DNA of 62,320 bases, from positions 1 to 62,320 of the forward strand of contig NZ_BMMH01000032.1 of the NCBI RefSeq assembly GCF_014645735.1. Reading direction: 5' to 3'. This DNA comes from Nocardia jinanensis. GTDB taxonomy: Bacteria > Actinomycetota > Actinomycetes > Mycobacteriales > Mycobacteriaceae. This document shows, piece after piece, positions 43,001-51,565 of the stretch (the first letter of the stretch is position 1; each line of letters starts with the position of its first letter). A program made the position numbers and the translations under genes. The notes beneath the pieces were generated by a model, which was given only the letters and a program-made list of their open reading frames with translations, ran no database searches and had not been told where the DNA came from.

Positions 43001-43585
43001 TCAGGCCGCCTTATCGAGGAAGGTGTGTACCTCGCCCCGCAGCCGGGTGATTCCTTCGGAGCCGCCCAGTAGCTCGGCGGCGACCGGGCCGGGCGCGCGC
43101 AGGATGCCGAGCAGCACATGTCCGGTCTCGATGGTCTTTTCTCTGCGCGCCAGTGCTTCGCGTAGCGACAGTTCCAGCACCTTCTTCGCGCCCCGAGTGA
43201 ACGGGATATGGCCGAATCGCCCGCCGCGCCGGCGGCCGCGTAATCCCCAGGATTCGTCCGAAGGTACAGCTCGGTTCAGCGCGTCGGCGCCGAAGTTCGC
43301 TTCCAGGCTTTCGCGGACCGCGTCCAGATCGATTCCGATGGAACGCAGCGCCTCGGCGTCGCCGGCTCCCAGCGGTTCGTCCTCTCCGGCGGTACCGAGT
43401 GAACGCAGCGCGTTCCGCTCGGTGAGCCCGTTCTGTGCCAGGAGCGTGCGCAGCCGCGGTTCGGCCTGTTGCAGCAGCCCGAGCAGCAGATGCTCGACCC
43501 GGATCTCCGGTGAGCGCAGTTCGCGCGCCTGTTCCTGTGCGGCGACGACCGCCATGCGGGCGTTTCCGGCAAATCTCTCGAACAT
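43001..43585 (-). CDS. Clp N-terminal (repeat) domain protein
   Basis: 194 aa containing two Clp-N motifs but no AAA ATPase. Repeat 1 lies near the start (FERFAGNARMAVVAAQEQAR, then IRVEHLLLGLLQQ) and repeat 2 at about 130-185 (FTRGAKKVLELSLREALARR, then IETGHVLLGILRA). Proteins of this kind resemble ClpC/ClpS-like substrate or adaptor modules; the function is not established. Its ATG directly follows the stop of a small HTH gene (no gap), so the two are co-expressed from the promoter region with two palindromes at 43808-43855. Confidence 0.88.
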   Translation of the reverse strand: MFERFAGNARMAVVAAQEQARELRSPEIRVEHLLLGLLQQAEPRLRTLLAQNGLTERNALRSLGTAGEDEPLGAGDAEALRSIGIDLDAVRESLEANFGADALNRAVPSDESWGLRGRRRGGRFGHIPFTRGAKKVLELSLREALARREKTIETGHVLLGILRAPGPVAAELLGGSEGITRLRGEVHTFLDKAA

Positions 43586-43807
43586 CTATCGACCCCTGCC
43601 TCTCCGGGTGTGTTTCTGATGGACCGCCTGTTTGCTGACCTCGAGTGCGTCGGCGATGGCCTGCCAGGACCAGCCCTGGTCGCGGGCGTTGCTCACCTGG
43701 ATCGCCTCGAGCCGTTCGAGGAGTCTGCGCAGCGCCAGCACCGCCCGTAGACCCACAGCGGGGTCCGGGCTGCCCGCGGCCGCGGCCAGCGTGGTTGCTT
43801 CTGTCAT
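43586..43807 (-). CDS. Small helix-turn-helix protein
   Basis: 73 aa. The C-terminal half is one HTH unit (DQGWSWQAIADALEVSKQAV followed by HQKHTRRGRGR), and the N-terminal half is a helix (VGLRAVLALRRLLERLEAIQ) that may dimerise. It precedes the Clp-N protein with no gap; this pairing is widespread in actinobacteria. Its start codon touches a 20-bp palindrome (43808-43827), so it probably represses its own promoter. It may also affect the ABC exporter transcribed the other way, but that is inference. Confidence 0.87.
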   Translation of the reverse strand: MTEATTLAAAAGSPDPAVGLRAVLALRRLLERLEAIQVSNARDQGWSWQAIADALEVSKQAVHQKHTRRGRGR

Positions 43808-43855
43808 ATGTCAATTTTTATTGACATCTCCGCCGAATGTCAACAAAAATTGACG
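43808..43855. promoter_or_regulatory. Pair of TGTCAA-N6-TTGAC operators
   Basis: Site 1 (43808-43827) is a perfect 20-bp palindrome, ATGTCAAT-TTTT-ATTGACAT, abutting the HTH gene's start. Site 2 (43838-43855) is TGTCAA-CAAAAA-TTGACG. The centres are 29 bp apart, close to three helical turns, which suits cooperative binding. The AT-rich patch is conspicuous in this GC-rich DNA. Confidence 0.8.
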
Positions 43856-43915
43856 ACAGGTGGGCGCAATCGCGGCGCAAGAGCCGTGCAAGACGGGAAG
43901 AGGACCGTTGCCGGT

Positions 43916-44899
43916 ATGACGAAACACGCATCAGCGACCACGCTCGCGATCGAAGCGAACGACCTGGTCAAGGTATTCGGCACCCAGCGGGCCGTCGACG
44001 GGGTGAGTTTGGCCGTCCCGCAGGGGTCGGTCTACGGCGTGCTCGGACCGAACGGGGCGGGGAAGACCACGACCATCCGCATGCTCGCCACCCTGCTGCG
44101 CCCCGACGCCGGCAGCGCTCGCGTCTTCGGCCACGATGTCGTCGCCGAACCGGGCGCGGTGCGGTCCCTCATCGGCGTGACCGGCCAGTACGCCTCGGTC
44201 GACGAGGATCTGACGGCCACCGAGAACCTGATGGTCTTCTCCCGGTTGCTCGGACTGAGCCGATCGGCGGCCAGAGCGCGGACCGCCGACCTACTCGACG
44301 AATTCGAACTGACCGACGCCGCGAACAAACCCCTGAAGAACTTCTCCGGCGGTATGCGCCGCCGGCTGGACCTGGCGGCGGGCCTCATCGCGACCCCGCC
44401 GCTGCTGTTCCTCGACGAGCCGACCACCGGCCTGGACCCGCGGACCCGGGCCCAGATGTGGGAGACCATTCGCAGGCTGGTGCGGGCCGGTACCACGGTA
44501 TTGCTCACCACCCAGTATCTGGACGAGGCCGATCAGCTGGCCGACCGGATCGCGGTGATCGATCACGGCCGGGTGATCGCCGACGGCACAGCCGACGAAC
44601 TGAAGGCGTCGATCGGCGGTTCCTCGTTGCACCTGACCATCGCCGACCTGTCCCAGCTCGAGAACGCCCGCCGGATCATCGCCGAGGTGTTGCGCGCCGA
44701 CGTCCAGACCACACCGGAAGCGGGCCGCCTCACCGCGGCGCTACCCGATCCGAACAGCACCACAGATCTCCTGATCAGGCTGCGCGACCGCGATATCGCG
44801 GTGGAGGAGATCACCGTGAGCAAGCCCAGCCTCGACGAAGTCTTCCTGACCCTCACCGGCCGCCCGGCCGAAGCCGATACCGAACGGAACGCAGCATGA
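43916..44899 (+). CDS. DrrA-type ABC exporter ATPase
   Basis: 327 aa from ATG 43916; the longer frame starts in the operator region. ATPase of a two-gene ABC-2 exporter of the daunorubicin-resistance (DrrAB) family. Walker A is GPNGAGKTTT, the signature FSGGMRRRLDLAAG, Walker B LLFLDEPTTGLDPRTRA, and the switch region TTQYLDEADQLADRIAVI. The C-terminal domain (about 225-325) with VSKPSLDEVFLTLTGR is typical of DrrA. Its stop overlaps the start of the permease gene (ATGA). The substrate is unknown; antibiotics and lipids are exported by relatives. Confidence 0.93.
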   Translation: MTKHASATTLAIEANDLVKVFGTQRAVDGVSLAVPQGSVYGVLGPNGAGKTTTIRMLATLLRPDAGSARVFGHDVVAEPGAVRSLIGVTGQYASVDEDLTATENLMVFSRLLGLSRSAARARTADLLDEFELTDAANKPLKNFSGGMRRRLDLAAGLIATPPLLFLDEPTTGLDPRTRAQMWETIRRLVRAGTTVLLTTQYLDEADQLADRIAVIDHGRVIADGTADELKASIGGSSLHLTIADLSQLENARRIIAEVLRADVQTTPEAGRLTAALPDPNSTTDLLIRLRDRDIAVEEITVSKPSLDEVFLTLTGRPAEADTERNAA

Positions 44900-45720
44900 C
44901 CACGACATTGACGAAACCCGCACCCTCGGTGGCGGCGCGGATTCCGGAACCGGCAGCCCGCATCGGGCTGCGCAAAACTTTCGACAACACCCTCACCATG
45001 GCCTATCGCGGCCTGCTCAAGATCAAGCACAACCCCGAGCAGCTGTTCGACGTGGTGATCCAGCCGGTGATCTTCACCCTGATGTTCACCTACATCTTCG
45101 GCGGGGCCATCTCCGGCGATGTGAAAAGCTATCTGCCGGTGATCATTCCGGGCATCCTGGTGCAGACCGTGGTGATGACCTCGGTGGTCACCGGTGTGCA
45201 GCTCAAAGAGGATATGGAGAAAGGGGTCTTCGACCGCTTCAAATCCCTGCCGATAGCCCGGATAGCCGCCCTGTCGGGCGCACTCACCGCCGATATGGTG
45301 CGTTACGGTATCGCCTCGGTGCTGACCGTGGTGATGGGTTTCATCATGGGATACCGCCCGGAACCCGCCGGTGTTCTGCTGGCGGTGCTACTGGTCGTGG
45401 TCTGCTCGTTCGCCACCAGCTGGATCTGGGCTTTCTTCGGTGTGATCGCCAACAAAGCCTCGGCGGTGCAGGGCTATTCGATGCTGGTCATGTTCCCGCT
45501 GACCTTCGCCTCTCCGGCATTCGTCCCCAAGGAGACGATGCCGGGCTGGCTGCAGGCGTTCATCGATGTCAACCCGGTCTCTCATCTGGTGTGGGCCTGC
45601 CGGGACCTGATGAACACCGGGCATATCGGGATGCACGTGGTCTGGTCGCTGGTGGGCGCCGCGACGATCGTCGCGGTATTCGCGCCGCTGACCGTGCGGG
45701 CCTACATGCGCCGCGCGTGA
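44896..45720 (+). CDS. DrrB-type ABC-2 exporter permease
   Basis: 274 aa, membrane. About six transmembrane helices after a cytoplasmic N-terminus. Recognisable ABC-2 features are FDVVIQPVIFTLMFTYIFGG, GVFDRFKSLPIARIAALSGA (the coupling-helix region) and FPLTFASPAFVPKETMPGWL. It forms the exporter with the ATPase just upstream, whose last codons it overlaps by four bases. The large AfsR-like regulator gene is convergent 21 bp downstream, so there is little room for a terminator. Confidence 0.93.
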   Translation: MTTTLTKPAPSVAARIPEPAARIGLRKTFDNTLTMAYRGLLKIKHNPEQLFDVVIQPVIFTLMFTYIFGGAISGDVKSYLPVIIPGILVQTVVMTSVVTGVQLKEDMEKGVFDRFKSLPIARIAALSGALTADMVRYGIASVLTVVMGFIMGYRPEPAGVLLAVLLVVVCSFATSWIWAFFGVIANKASAVQGYSMLVMFPLTFASPAFVPKETMPGWLQAFIDVNPVSHLVWACRDLMNTGHIGMHVVWSLVGAATIVAVFAPLTVRAYMRRA

Positions 45721-45741
45721 CGCGTATGCGTCCGGATCCGC

Positions 45742-48700
45742 TCACTCGGTCGCAGGCCGAGCGAGCGGGGCCGGCGCACCCGTCCGGGGAACCGCGCCGA
45801 CCGTATCGATCAATTCCAGGATCCGCGTGGCGGCCACGGTCCGGCGCAACCGCCGGGCCGCCTCGATCGCGGCGGTCAGCCGGAGCTCGCCGAGCTGTTC
45901 CCGCCACAGCGCGTGATGCCGCTCCCATCGCATGACCGGATAGTCCTGCCGGCCTGTCACCACCGGTGCCAGCGCGAGTAGTTCGACCCCGGCCTCGGAC
46001 TGCCCGTCCAGGGCCAGCGATGCCGATCCGAGCGCACAGGCCACCGCACCGATCTGCGGGAGGTCGGGGACCACGCCGAGCCGGTCCAGCGCGGTGACGG
46101 CCAGCTCGGGGACCAGCGGCGCGACGTCGGCTATCCGCCCGGCCAGTACATGCGCGGCGACGACCGTCGAACACATCAGCAGTGCCCCCGGCCCGGGAGT
46201 GAATTCACCTCCGGGCCAACCCAGCAGATCCAGCGCGCGCCGGAAATGAGCCAGTCCCGCATCGGTATCGCCTTCGGCGAGTTCGATCTCGGCCAGACCG
46301 GCCGCGATCGTCGACAACCGGTGGTTGCGGCGAATGGTCGGGTCGTCGATCAGTTCCAGTCCCGCTCCGCCGGAATCGGAAAGGCCCAGTGCTGCGGCGA
46401 GTTCTCGCCGCGCCCATACCGGCTCTCCGATTCCCGCCAGACAGACCGCCATGAACGACCGCACCTCGAGGCTTTCGTCGTAAGCCCGGATCCGGTACAG
46501 CAGTTCGGCTGCCTCCTCGTAATAGCCGACCGATTCGCGATAGCGCGCGGTCTGGCCGTGCAGCGCCCCCAGATGCTGCACCACCATCGCCCGGCTCCAC
46601 ACCTCCGTCTCGGTGGTGAGCGCCCGAGCAGCCCGCGCGTCGCGACGGGAGGCGAAGATCCGGCCCATGTTCTCCCAGATATTCGCCCGAGCCACCAGCG
46701 CGACCACCCTGATCCGCGAATCGTTCGAACGCGCCCCGTTCGCGAGCAGGCGTGCGATCCGGGTCATATCGGCGGGACAGGTGAGCAGCTGCCCGAGGAA
46801 CCGGAGAGTCCCGTCGATCCCGGTCTCGCGCCGCAGCAGCGCACGCACCCGGAACCGGACCACCGCCAGCTCCCGGACGCTACGGCTCATGAAGGCCAGG
46901 TGCAGTGCGGTCATCGCATGGCCGAGCATGTGGAGGTCCGCGTAGGTTCCGGACGCGCGGTCCGGTGGCGGTAGCGCCAACAGCCGCGGTATCCACCCCA
47001 TCAGTTCCAGGTGTGCTCCCTGTGCCACCCATCGCATGGAGACCGCCGGGAAGACCGCGTACACCGTGTGCCGATCCCCTGCCGCCTCGGCCCGGCGCAG
47101 CACCGCGACCAGGTTGTCGAGTTCGGCGACCATGAGCAGGGCGGGTCCGATCTCGTCGCCGGACAGATACCGCTGTGCGACCGCCACCGCGAATTCGCGG
47201 GCCCAGCGAGCCATCCGGGACTCCACCAGCTCGATCTCCGCGCCGGTACCGCTGTCCGCGGCGACCAGTTGCTGCTCGCCGAACTCGCGAACTGTCTCCA
47301 GCATCCGGTAGCGCACGCCCAGGCCGGGACCGGTCTCGCCGCCTTCGTCTTCCACGACAGTCAGAAGCGATTGCCCGACCAGCCCGTCCACCGCGGCCGC
47401 GGTATCGCCGACCTCCGGCCCACCCGCCACCACTTCCGCCGCGTCGAGGGTGAATCCCGCGGGGAAACGGCATATCCGGCGCAGGGCGACCTGCTGGGCC
47501 GGCTCCAGCAGATTCCAGCTCCAGGCGATCACAGCGTGCAGCGTGCGATGTCGTTCCGGTGACGTGCGATCGCCGGTGCGCAACAGCGCGAAACGCTGAT
47601 CGAGCCGTCGCTCGATATCCTCCACACTCATGGTCCGCACCCGGGCCGCGGCGAGTTCGATGGCCAGCGGCAGTCCGTCCAAGGTGTGACACAGCCGGGC
47701 AACTACCGCCGCGTCCAATCGCACCGACGGCCGTACCGCGCGGGCCCGGGCGGCGAACAGGTCGGTCGCCGGCGACCCGGCGGGGTCTATCGCCAAGGGG
47801 GCCAGCGGGTAGACCGTCTCGGCGGTGATCGCCAGCGGCGACCTGCTGGTGGTGAGCACTGTCAGCTGGGGACAGCTGCCCACCAGATCGGCCACCACCA
47901 GAGCCGCGCCCTCGATCAGGTGCTCGCAGTTGTCCAGCACGAGCAGCATCGGCCGGGCCGAGAGCGCGTCGCGCAGCCGCCGACGGCCGTCGGCGGGCGG
48001 ACGCACCTGCGGCAGTGCGCGATCGCGAACGGTTTCCCCCAGACCCACCGCCCCCGCTATCGCGGTTTCGATATCGACCGCCGCGTCCCGGCTTGTGCCC
48101 TCCGGGCGTACCGAGGCCAGTTCCACCAGTACCACCGGCTGGGCGGCCGCCGATCGTGCGGCGAGCTCGTTGGCCACCCTGGTCTTTCCGGCCCCGCCGG
48201 GTCCGAGGACGGTGGTCACCCGCGAGATCCCGAGCAGGCGACTCAATTCGGCCAGATCGTCCGCCCGGCCGAGCAGCGCGTTGGGCGCGGCCCGCACCCC
48301 GACGGCCGCGGGAACGGGTGGCGGTGCGACAGGATCGGGCCGCTGCTGTTCCACACCGGAACCGAACCGGCCACGCAGGATCACGGTGTTGAGTTCGGTG
48401 ATCGCGGCCCCGGGATCGGTACCGAGTTCGGTGGCCAGAGTCGTACGCAGGGCGGCGAAAACGTCCAGTGCCTCGTTGTCCCGGCCGGCCGTGGCGAGCA
48501 AGCGCATAAGCGTCCGGGCCCGGGCCTCGTCCGTGGGCCGCCGCCGCGACTGCTCGCGGGCGATGGCGACGGCGCCGTCCAGATCGCCGGCGGCCTCCCG
48601 GGCCGCCCGCTCTATATCGTCGAGCTTCCCGGCGTATTCCGCGGCCACGGCAGCGAGCTCAGCGGCAGGCTCGCTGCGCGGCAGATCGGTGCCCGGTTCA

Positions 48701-49158
48701 CCGCACCACAGGTTGCGCGCCCGGCCCACGATCGCCAGCGCCGCCGCCGGATCGCCCGCGGCCAGCACCCCGTCGGCCTGCCGCGCCAACTGCTGGGCAG
48801 CCGTCAGATCCACCTGTTGCGGACGCAACGCGATCCGGTAACCGGCCGGTCCGGCCTCCAGCGCCCCGTCCGGCAGCGCGGCACGCAGCCGGGAGATCTG
48901 GGTGTGCAGGGCGTTCATCGGCGAACGCGGCGGAGCACCGCCCCAGACCTCCTCGATGAGCGCGGCGGCACTGCGACTGCGGCCCGGCCGCAGGGCCAGC
49001 GCCACCAGCAGCAGCCGGGCCCGGGTCCCCGGCAACACCACGAGTTCGGTGTCCCGGCGCAACGCGATACGGCCCAGCAGCGTCACCACGAGCGGTTCGT
49101 CCGTGGACGCCGGGGTCACGGGAGGACGGCCGTGCGAGCGGCCCGGATCGAGAACCAT
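45742..49158 (-). CDS. AfsR/SARP-type regulator with NB-ARC ATPase and TPR-like C-terminus
   Basis: About 1138 aa from ATG 49158; the longer frame starts at 49446 and its extra residues cross a repeat. Domain order: a winged-helix DNA-binding domain (TLLGRIALRRDTELVVLPGT, residues about 25-95), the BTAD activation domain (VDLTAAQQLARQADGVLAAG, then DEARARTLMRLLATAGRDNE), a STAND/NB-ARC ATPase (GPGGAGKTRVANELAA, Walker B MLLVLDNCEHL), then a long alpha-helical tail resembling TPR repeats. Such proteins switch on secondary-metabolite or stress genes in response to nucleotide and partner signals. It is convergent with the DrrAB-type exporter; no biosynthetic cluster is visible here, so its targets are unknown. 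Confidence 0.9.
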   Translation of the reverse strand: MVLDPGRSHGRPPVTPASTDEPLVVTLLGRIALRRDTELVVLPGTRARLLLVALALRPGRSRSAAALIEEVWGGAPPRSPMNALHTQISRLRAALPDGALEAGPAGYRIALRPQQVDLTAAQQLARQADGVLAAGDPAAALAIVGRARNLWCGEPGTDLPRSEPAAELAAVAAEYAGKLDDIERAAREAAGDLDGAVAIAREQSRRRPTDEARARTLMRLLATAGRDNEALDVFAALRTTLATELGTDPGAAITELNTVILRGRFGSGVEQQRPDPVAPPPVPAAVGVRAAPNALLGRADDLAELSRLLGISRVTTVLGPGGAGKTRVANELAARSAAAQPVVLVELASVRPEGTSRDAAVDIETAIAGAVGLGETVRDRALPQVRPPADGRRRLRDALSARPMLLVLDNCEHLIEGAALVVADLVGSCPQLTVLTTSRSPLAITAETVYPLAPLAIDPAGSPATDLFAARARAVRPSVRLDAAVVARLCHTLDGLPLAIELAAARVRTMSVEDIERRLDQRFALLRTGDRTSPERHRTLHAVIAWSWNLLEPAQQVALRRICRFPAGFTLDAAEVVAGGPEVGDTAAAVDGLVGQSLLTVVEDEGGETGPGLGVRYRMLETVREFGEQQLVAADSGTGAEIELVESRMARWAREFAVAVAQRYLSGDEIGPALLMVAELDNLVAVLRRAEAAGDRHTVYAVFPAVSMRWVAQGAHLELMGWIPRLLALPPPDRASGTYADLHMLGHAMTALHLAFMSRSVRELAVVRFRVRALLRRETGIDGTLRFLGQLLTCPADMTRIARLLANGARSNDSRIRVVALVARANIWENMGRIFASRRDARAARALTTETEVWSRAMVVQHLGALHGQTARYRESVGYYEEAAELLYRIRAYDESLEVRSFMAVCLAGIGEPVWARRELAAALGLSDSGGAGLELIDDPTIRRNHRLSTIAAGLAEIELAEGDTDAGLAHFRRALDLLGWPGGEFTPGPGALLMCSTVVAAHVLAGRIADVAPLVPELAVTALDRLGVVPDLPQIGAVACALGSASLALDGQSEAGVELLALAPVVTGRQDYPVMRWERHHALWREQLGELRLTAAIEAARRLRRTVAATRILELIDTVGAVPRTGAPAPLARPATE

Positions 49159-49177
49159 ACCGACGTCATCGTAAAGA

Positions 49178-49208
49178 GCGCACGGCCGGAGCGAACGCGA
49201 AGGTACGC
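49178..49208 (-). repeat. Dispersed repeat, family A (single unit)
   Basis: On the minus strand: GCGTACCTTCGCGTTCGCTC, then CGGCCGTGCGC. It ends just before a TACGAT box and the start of the AfsR-like gene. Confidence 0.75.
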
Positions 49209-49256
49209 ATGCGCTGCCCGGCCCGGGGAGCGTGCCCTCACCACCCGGCCGTGACG

Positions 49257-50342
49257 TCAGGCCGGCCACCGGCCGGTGGCCAGGAACTCCTCCAGGACCG
49301 CGGTCGGCCCGGTCAGGTCCCAGCCCTGGCCCGCGACCCATTCGTCGCTGAAATAGGTGCCCGCGTACCGCTCGCCGCCATCGCACAGCAGGGTCACCAC
49401 GCTGCCGCTGCGCCCGGCTGCCAGCAGCTGCGCGATCAGCCCGCACGCGCCCCAGAAGTTGGTCCCGGTGGAACCGCCCACCCGCCGTCCCAGTGCCCGG
49501 CCGGCGAACCTGGCCGCGGCGATAGAGGCGGGGTCGGGTACGTGGATCATCCGATCCACCACCTCCGGTACGAACGAGGGTTCCATCCGTGGCCGGCCGA
49601 TCCCCTCGATCCGCGACGGCATACCGGTCGTGTAGTCACGCAGGCCGGTCTCATAGGCCCCGTAGAACGCGGAGTTGTCCGGATCGACCACGGCCAGGCG
49701 GGTCGGATACCGGCGGTAGCGCAGGTATCGGCCGATGGTCGCGCTGGTACCGCCGGTACCGGCGCCCACGACGATCCACTCCGGGACGGGATGGGTCTCC
49801 AACTCCAGCTGATCGAAGATCGACTCGGCGATGTTGTTGTTCCCGCGCCAATCCGTCGCGCGTTCGGCGTTGGTGAACTGGTCCAGGTAGTGGCCGCCGC
49901 ATTCGGCGGCCAGCCGGGCCGCCTCGGCATACATATCGGGCGGTCGCCGGACGTAGTGGCACCGCCCGCCCTGAGCTTCGATGAGGGCGATCTTCTGCGG
50001 CGAGGTGTTGGCCGGGACCACCGCCACGAAATCCAGGCCGAGCAGCTGGGCGAAATACGCCTCGCTCACCGCGGTCGAACCGGAGGATGCCTCCACGATC
50101 GTGGTTCCCTCGGTGATCCAGCCGTTGCACAGGGCATACAGGAACAGCGACCGGGCCAGTCGATGCTTCAGACTGCCGGTGATGTGGGTGGATTCGTCTT
50201 TGAGATAGAGCTGCACATTCCAGTCCACCGGCAGCGGATAACGCAGCAGATGGGTATCGGCGCTGCGCTGGGCGTCGGCATCGATGAGCCGGACAGCCTC
50301 GTCGGCCCAGTCGCGCGGGTTACCGCGGGCGCAGGATTTCAC
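49257..50342 (-). CDS. cds1: PLP-dependent cysteine desulfhydrase/synthase family protein (Cds1-like)
   Basis: 361 aa, fold type II PLP enzyme. The catalytic Lys is in STHITGSLKHRLARSLFLY, the substrate loop is EASSGSTAVSEAYFAQLLG, and the phosphate-binding loop is VVGAGTGGTSATIGRYLRYR. The sequence follows M. tuberculosis Rv3684 (Cds1) nearly end to end (FTNAERATDWRGNNNIAESI). That enzyme releases H2S, pyruvate and ammonia from cysteine and supports respiration and redox balance. The start is GTG 50342, overlapping the stop of the upstream DUF4229 gene (GTGA), so the two are coupled. Confidence 0.92.
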   Translation of the reverse strand: MKSCARGNPRDWADEAVRLIDADAQRSADTHLLRYPLPVDWNVQLYLKDESTHITGSLKHRLARSLFLYALCNGWITEGTTIVEASSGSTAVSEAYFAQLLGLDFVAVVPANTSPQKIALIEAQGGRCHYVRRPPDMYAEAARLAAECGGHYLDQFTNAERATDWRGNNNIAESIFDQLELETHPVPEWIVVGAGTGGTSATIGRYLRYRRYPTRLAVVDPDNSAFYGAYETGLRDYTTGMPSRIEGIGRPRMEPSFVPEVVDRMIHVPDPASIAAARFAGRALGRRVGGSTGTNFWGACGLIAQLLAAGRSGSVVTLLCDGGERYAGTYFSDEWVAGQGWDLTGPTAVLEEFLATGRWPA

Positions 50343-50782
50343 GCCGGGCCGCTGGAGTCGCCCGGGTCCCCCCGCTTCTTATCCGCTTCCGGCGCGCGCT
50401 CGGCCGTGGTCCCTGATTCACCCGCGGCGGGTTCCACCGGTTCCTCGGCCGTGGTGTCGCCGCGCAGCCGGGCCCGCAACTGCGCCTTGTCCCGGCGGCG
50501 GCGTTCGTCCACAGCCGCGATATCGGAGTTCACCTTCCCCCGCAGACCCTTGAACAGGGTGAGCGAGAGCGGCAGCGCGATGACGATTGCGAAGAGGATG
50601 GCGACGATGAGCGGTATCTGCACCGTGGCAACCGCCGCCACGACCATGATCACGACGGTGAGTATCGCGACCAGCACCAGCCGGGCCAGGGTGTAGAGCG
50701 CCAGGTTGCGGGCCAATCGGCGGCCCGGCGACGTACCGGGCCGGGGGGCGGTCGGTTCCTCGGATGGGTTCGCGTCACTCAC
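50339..50782 (-). CDS. DUF4229 membrane protein
   Basis: 147 aa from GTG 50782. Two transmembrane helices (about 34-55 and 58-78: LVAILTVVIMVVAAVATVQI, then PLIVAILFAIVIALPLSLTL) after a short tail, then a charged cytoplasmic domain (DERRRRDKAQLRARLRGD) with an acidic end. Typical DUF4229, function unknown. TACGCT lies exactly six bases before the GTG, the leaderless pattern; the longer frame to 50875 is therefore rejected. It is divergent from bldC and translationally coupled to cds1. Confidence 0.85.
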   Translation of the reverse strand: MSDANPSEEPTAPRPGTSPGRRLARNLALYTLARLVLVAILTVVIMVVAAVATVQIPLIVAILFAIVIALPLSLTLFKGLRGKVNSDIAAVDERRRRDKAQLRARLRGDTTAEEPVEPAAGESGTTAERAPEADKKRGDPGDSSGPA

Positions 50783-50941
50783 CTGACCAGCGTATGCGAC
50801 GAGCCGGACCCCTCCACACCGCGTATCCGTTTTGTCCATTACCTCCGCTTTACCAACAGTAGGTGGTTCGAACACCCGGGGGTCGCGGTGCCACTATGTC
50901 GGAATCCGATGAGAAAACGTGACGAAACAGAAAGGTTTGCC

Positions 50942-51154
50942 ATGACCGCGATCGCCGTGGGGGTGCAGGAGAACCTGTTGACCCCGGGCCAGGTTGCCGC
51001 CCTGTTCCACGTAGACCCCAAGACCGTCACCCGCTGGGCGCATGCGGGCCGGCTCGGTTCGCTGCGCACCCCGGGTGGACACCGCCGGTTCCGCGAATCA
51101 GAAGTGATGCGACTGCTCGAATCGCTCACCACCGAGGCGACCATACGCGGGTAG
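50942..51154 (+). CDS. bldC: Developmental regulator BldC
   Basis: 70-aa MerR-like DNA-binding protein with a single winged helix and no effector domain: LLTPGQVAALFHVDPKTVTR, then WAHAGRLGSLRTPGGHRRFR, ending SEVMRLLESLTTE. Near-identical proteins in Streptomyces bind DNA cooperatively and hold back sporulation; in Nocardia a broader regulatory role is likely. Start ATG 50942, preceded by GAAAGG; the frame from 50888 adds non-conserved residues. Confidence 0.95.
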   Translation: MTAIAVGVQENLLTPGQVAALFHVDPKTVTRWAHAGRLGSLRTPGGHRRFRESEVMRLLESLTTEATIRG

Positions 51155-51305
51155 CCGAGCCACACCGCACCCACACAGGGCAGCTCGGCCGCCCCCCTTC
51201 ACCGCGGCTGAGCTCGACCCGGGCAGCACGCCGACCATCGCCACCTCGGCCGCCCATACCCACCGGCGGCTGCGAGGGTTAACCTCGTTGGAGGAGGTGA
51301 GCCAC

Positions 51306-51506
51306 GTGATGTACCTGTTGGCACTCATCGCGATCGTGGCGATCGTGGTGTTGTGCTGGAAGGCTTTCGGCCCCGGGCGTAGCACTCCCGCTCCGGGACC
51401 GGCCCGAAAGCGTGTTCTGGGCCCGGATGACGATCCCGAATTCCTCTGGCGTATCTCACGTCAGCAGAAACACCGGGACGGCGATCCGGGATCGGCAGAA
51501 CACTGA
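51306..51506 (+). CDS. Small single-helix membrane protein
   Basis: About 66 aa. An N-terminal transmembrane helix (MYLLALIAIVAIVVLCWKAF) is followed by a Pro-rich link and a conserved-looking cytoplasmic tail (RVLGPDDDPEFLWRISRQQK). The start could be GTG 51306 or ATG 51309; AGGAGGTGA at 51292-51300 fits either. A TAACCT box at 51280-51285 could be the -10. I recall tails of this DDDPEFLWRI type in other actinobacterial membrane proteins, but no function is known. Confidence 0.8.
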   Translation: MMYLLALIAIVAIVVLCWKAFGPGRSTPAPGPARKRVLGPDDDPEFLWRISRQQKHRDGDPGSAEH

Positions 51507-51565
51507 TCGCCTCGCCCTCATAACGCCCGGCCGCGGGATTTTCCCGCGGCACGGCAGGGGCGGGT

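Noticed and set aside
47686..49254. Plus-strand frame of 522 codons opposite the AfsR-like gene
   Set aside because: Composition is Gly/Arg/Gln/His-rich, as expected from the reverse of a coding strand; the minus strand has clear domains.
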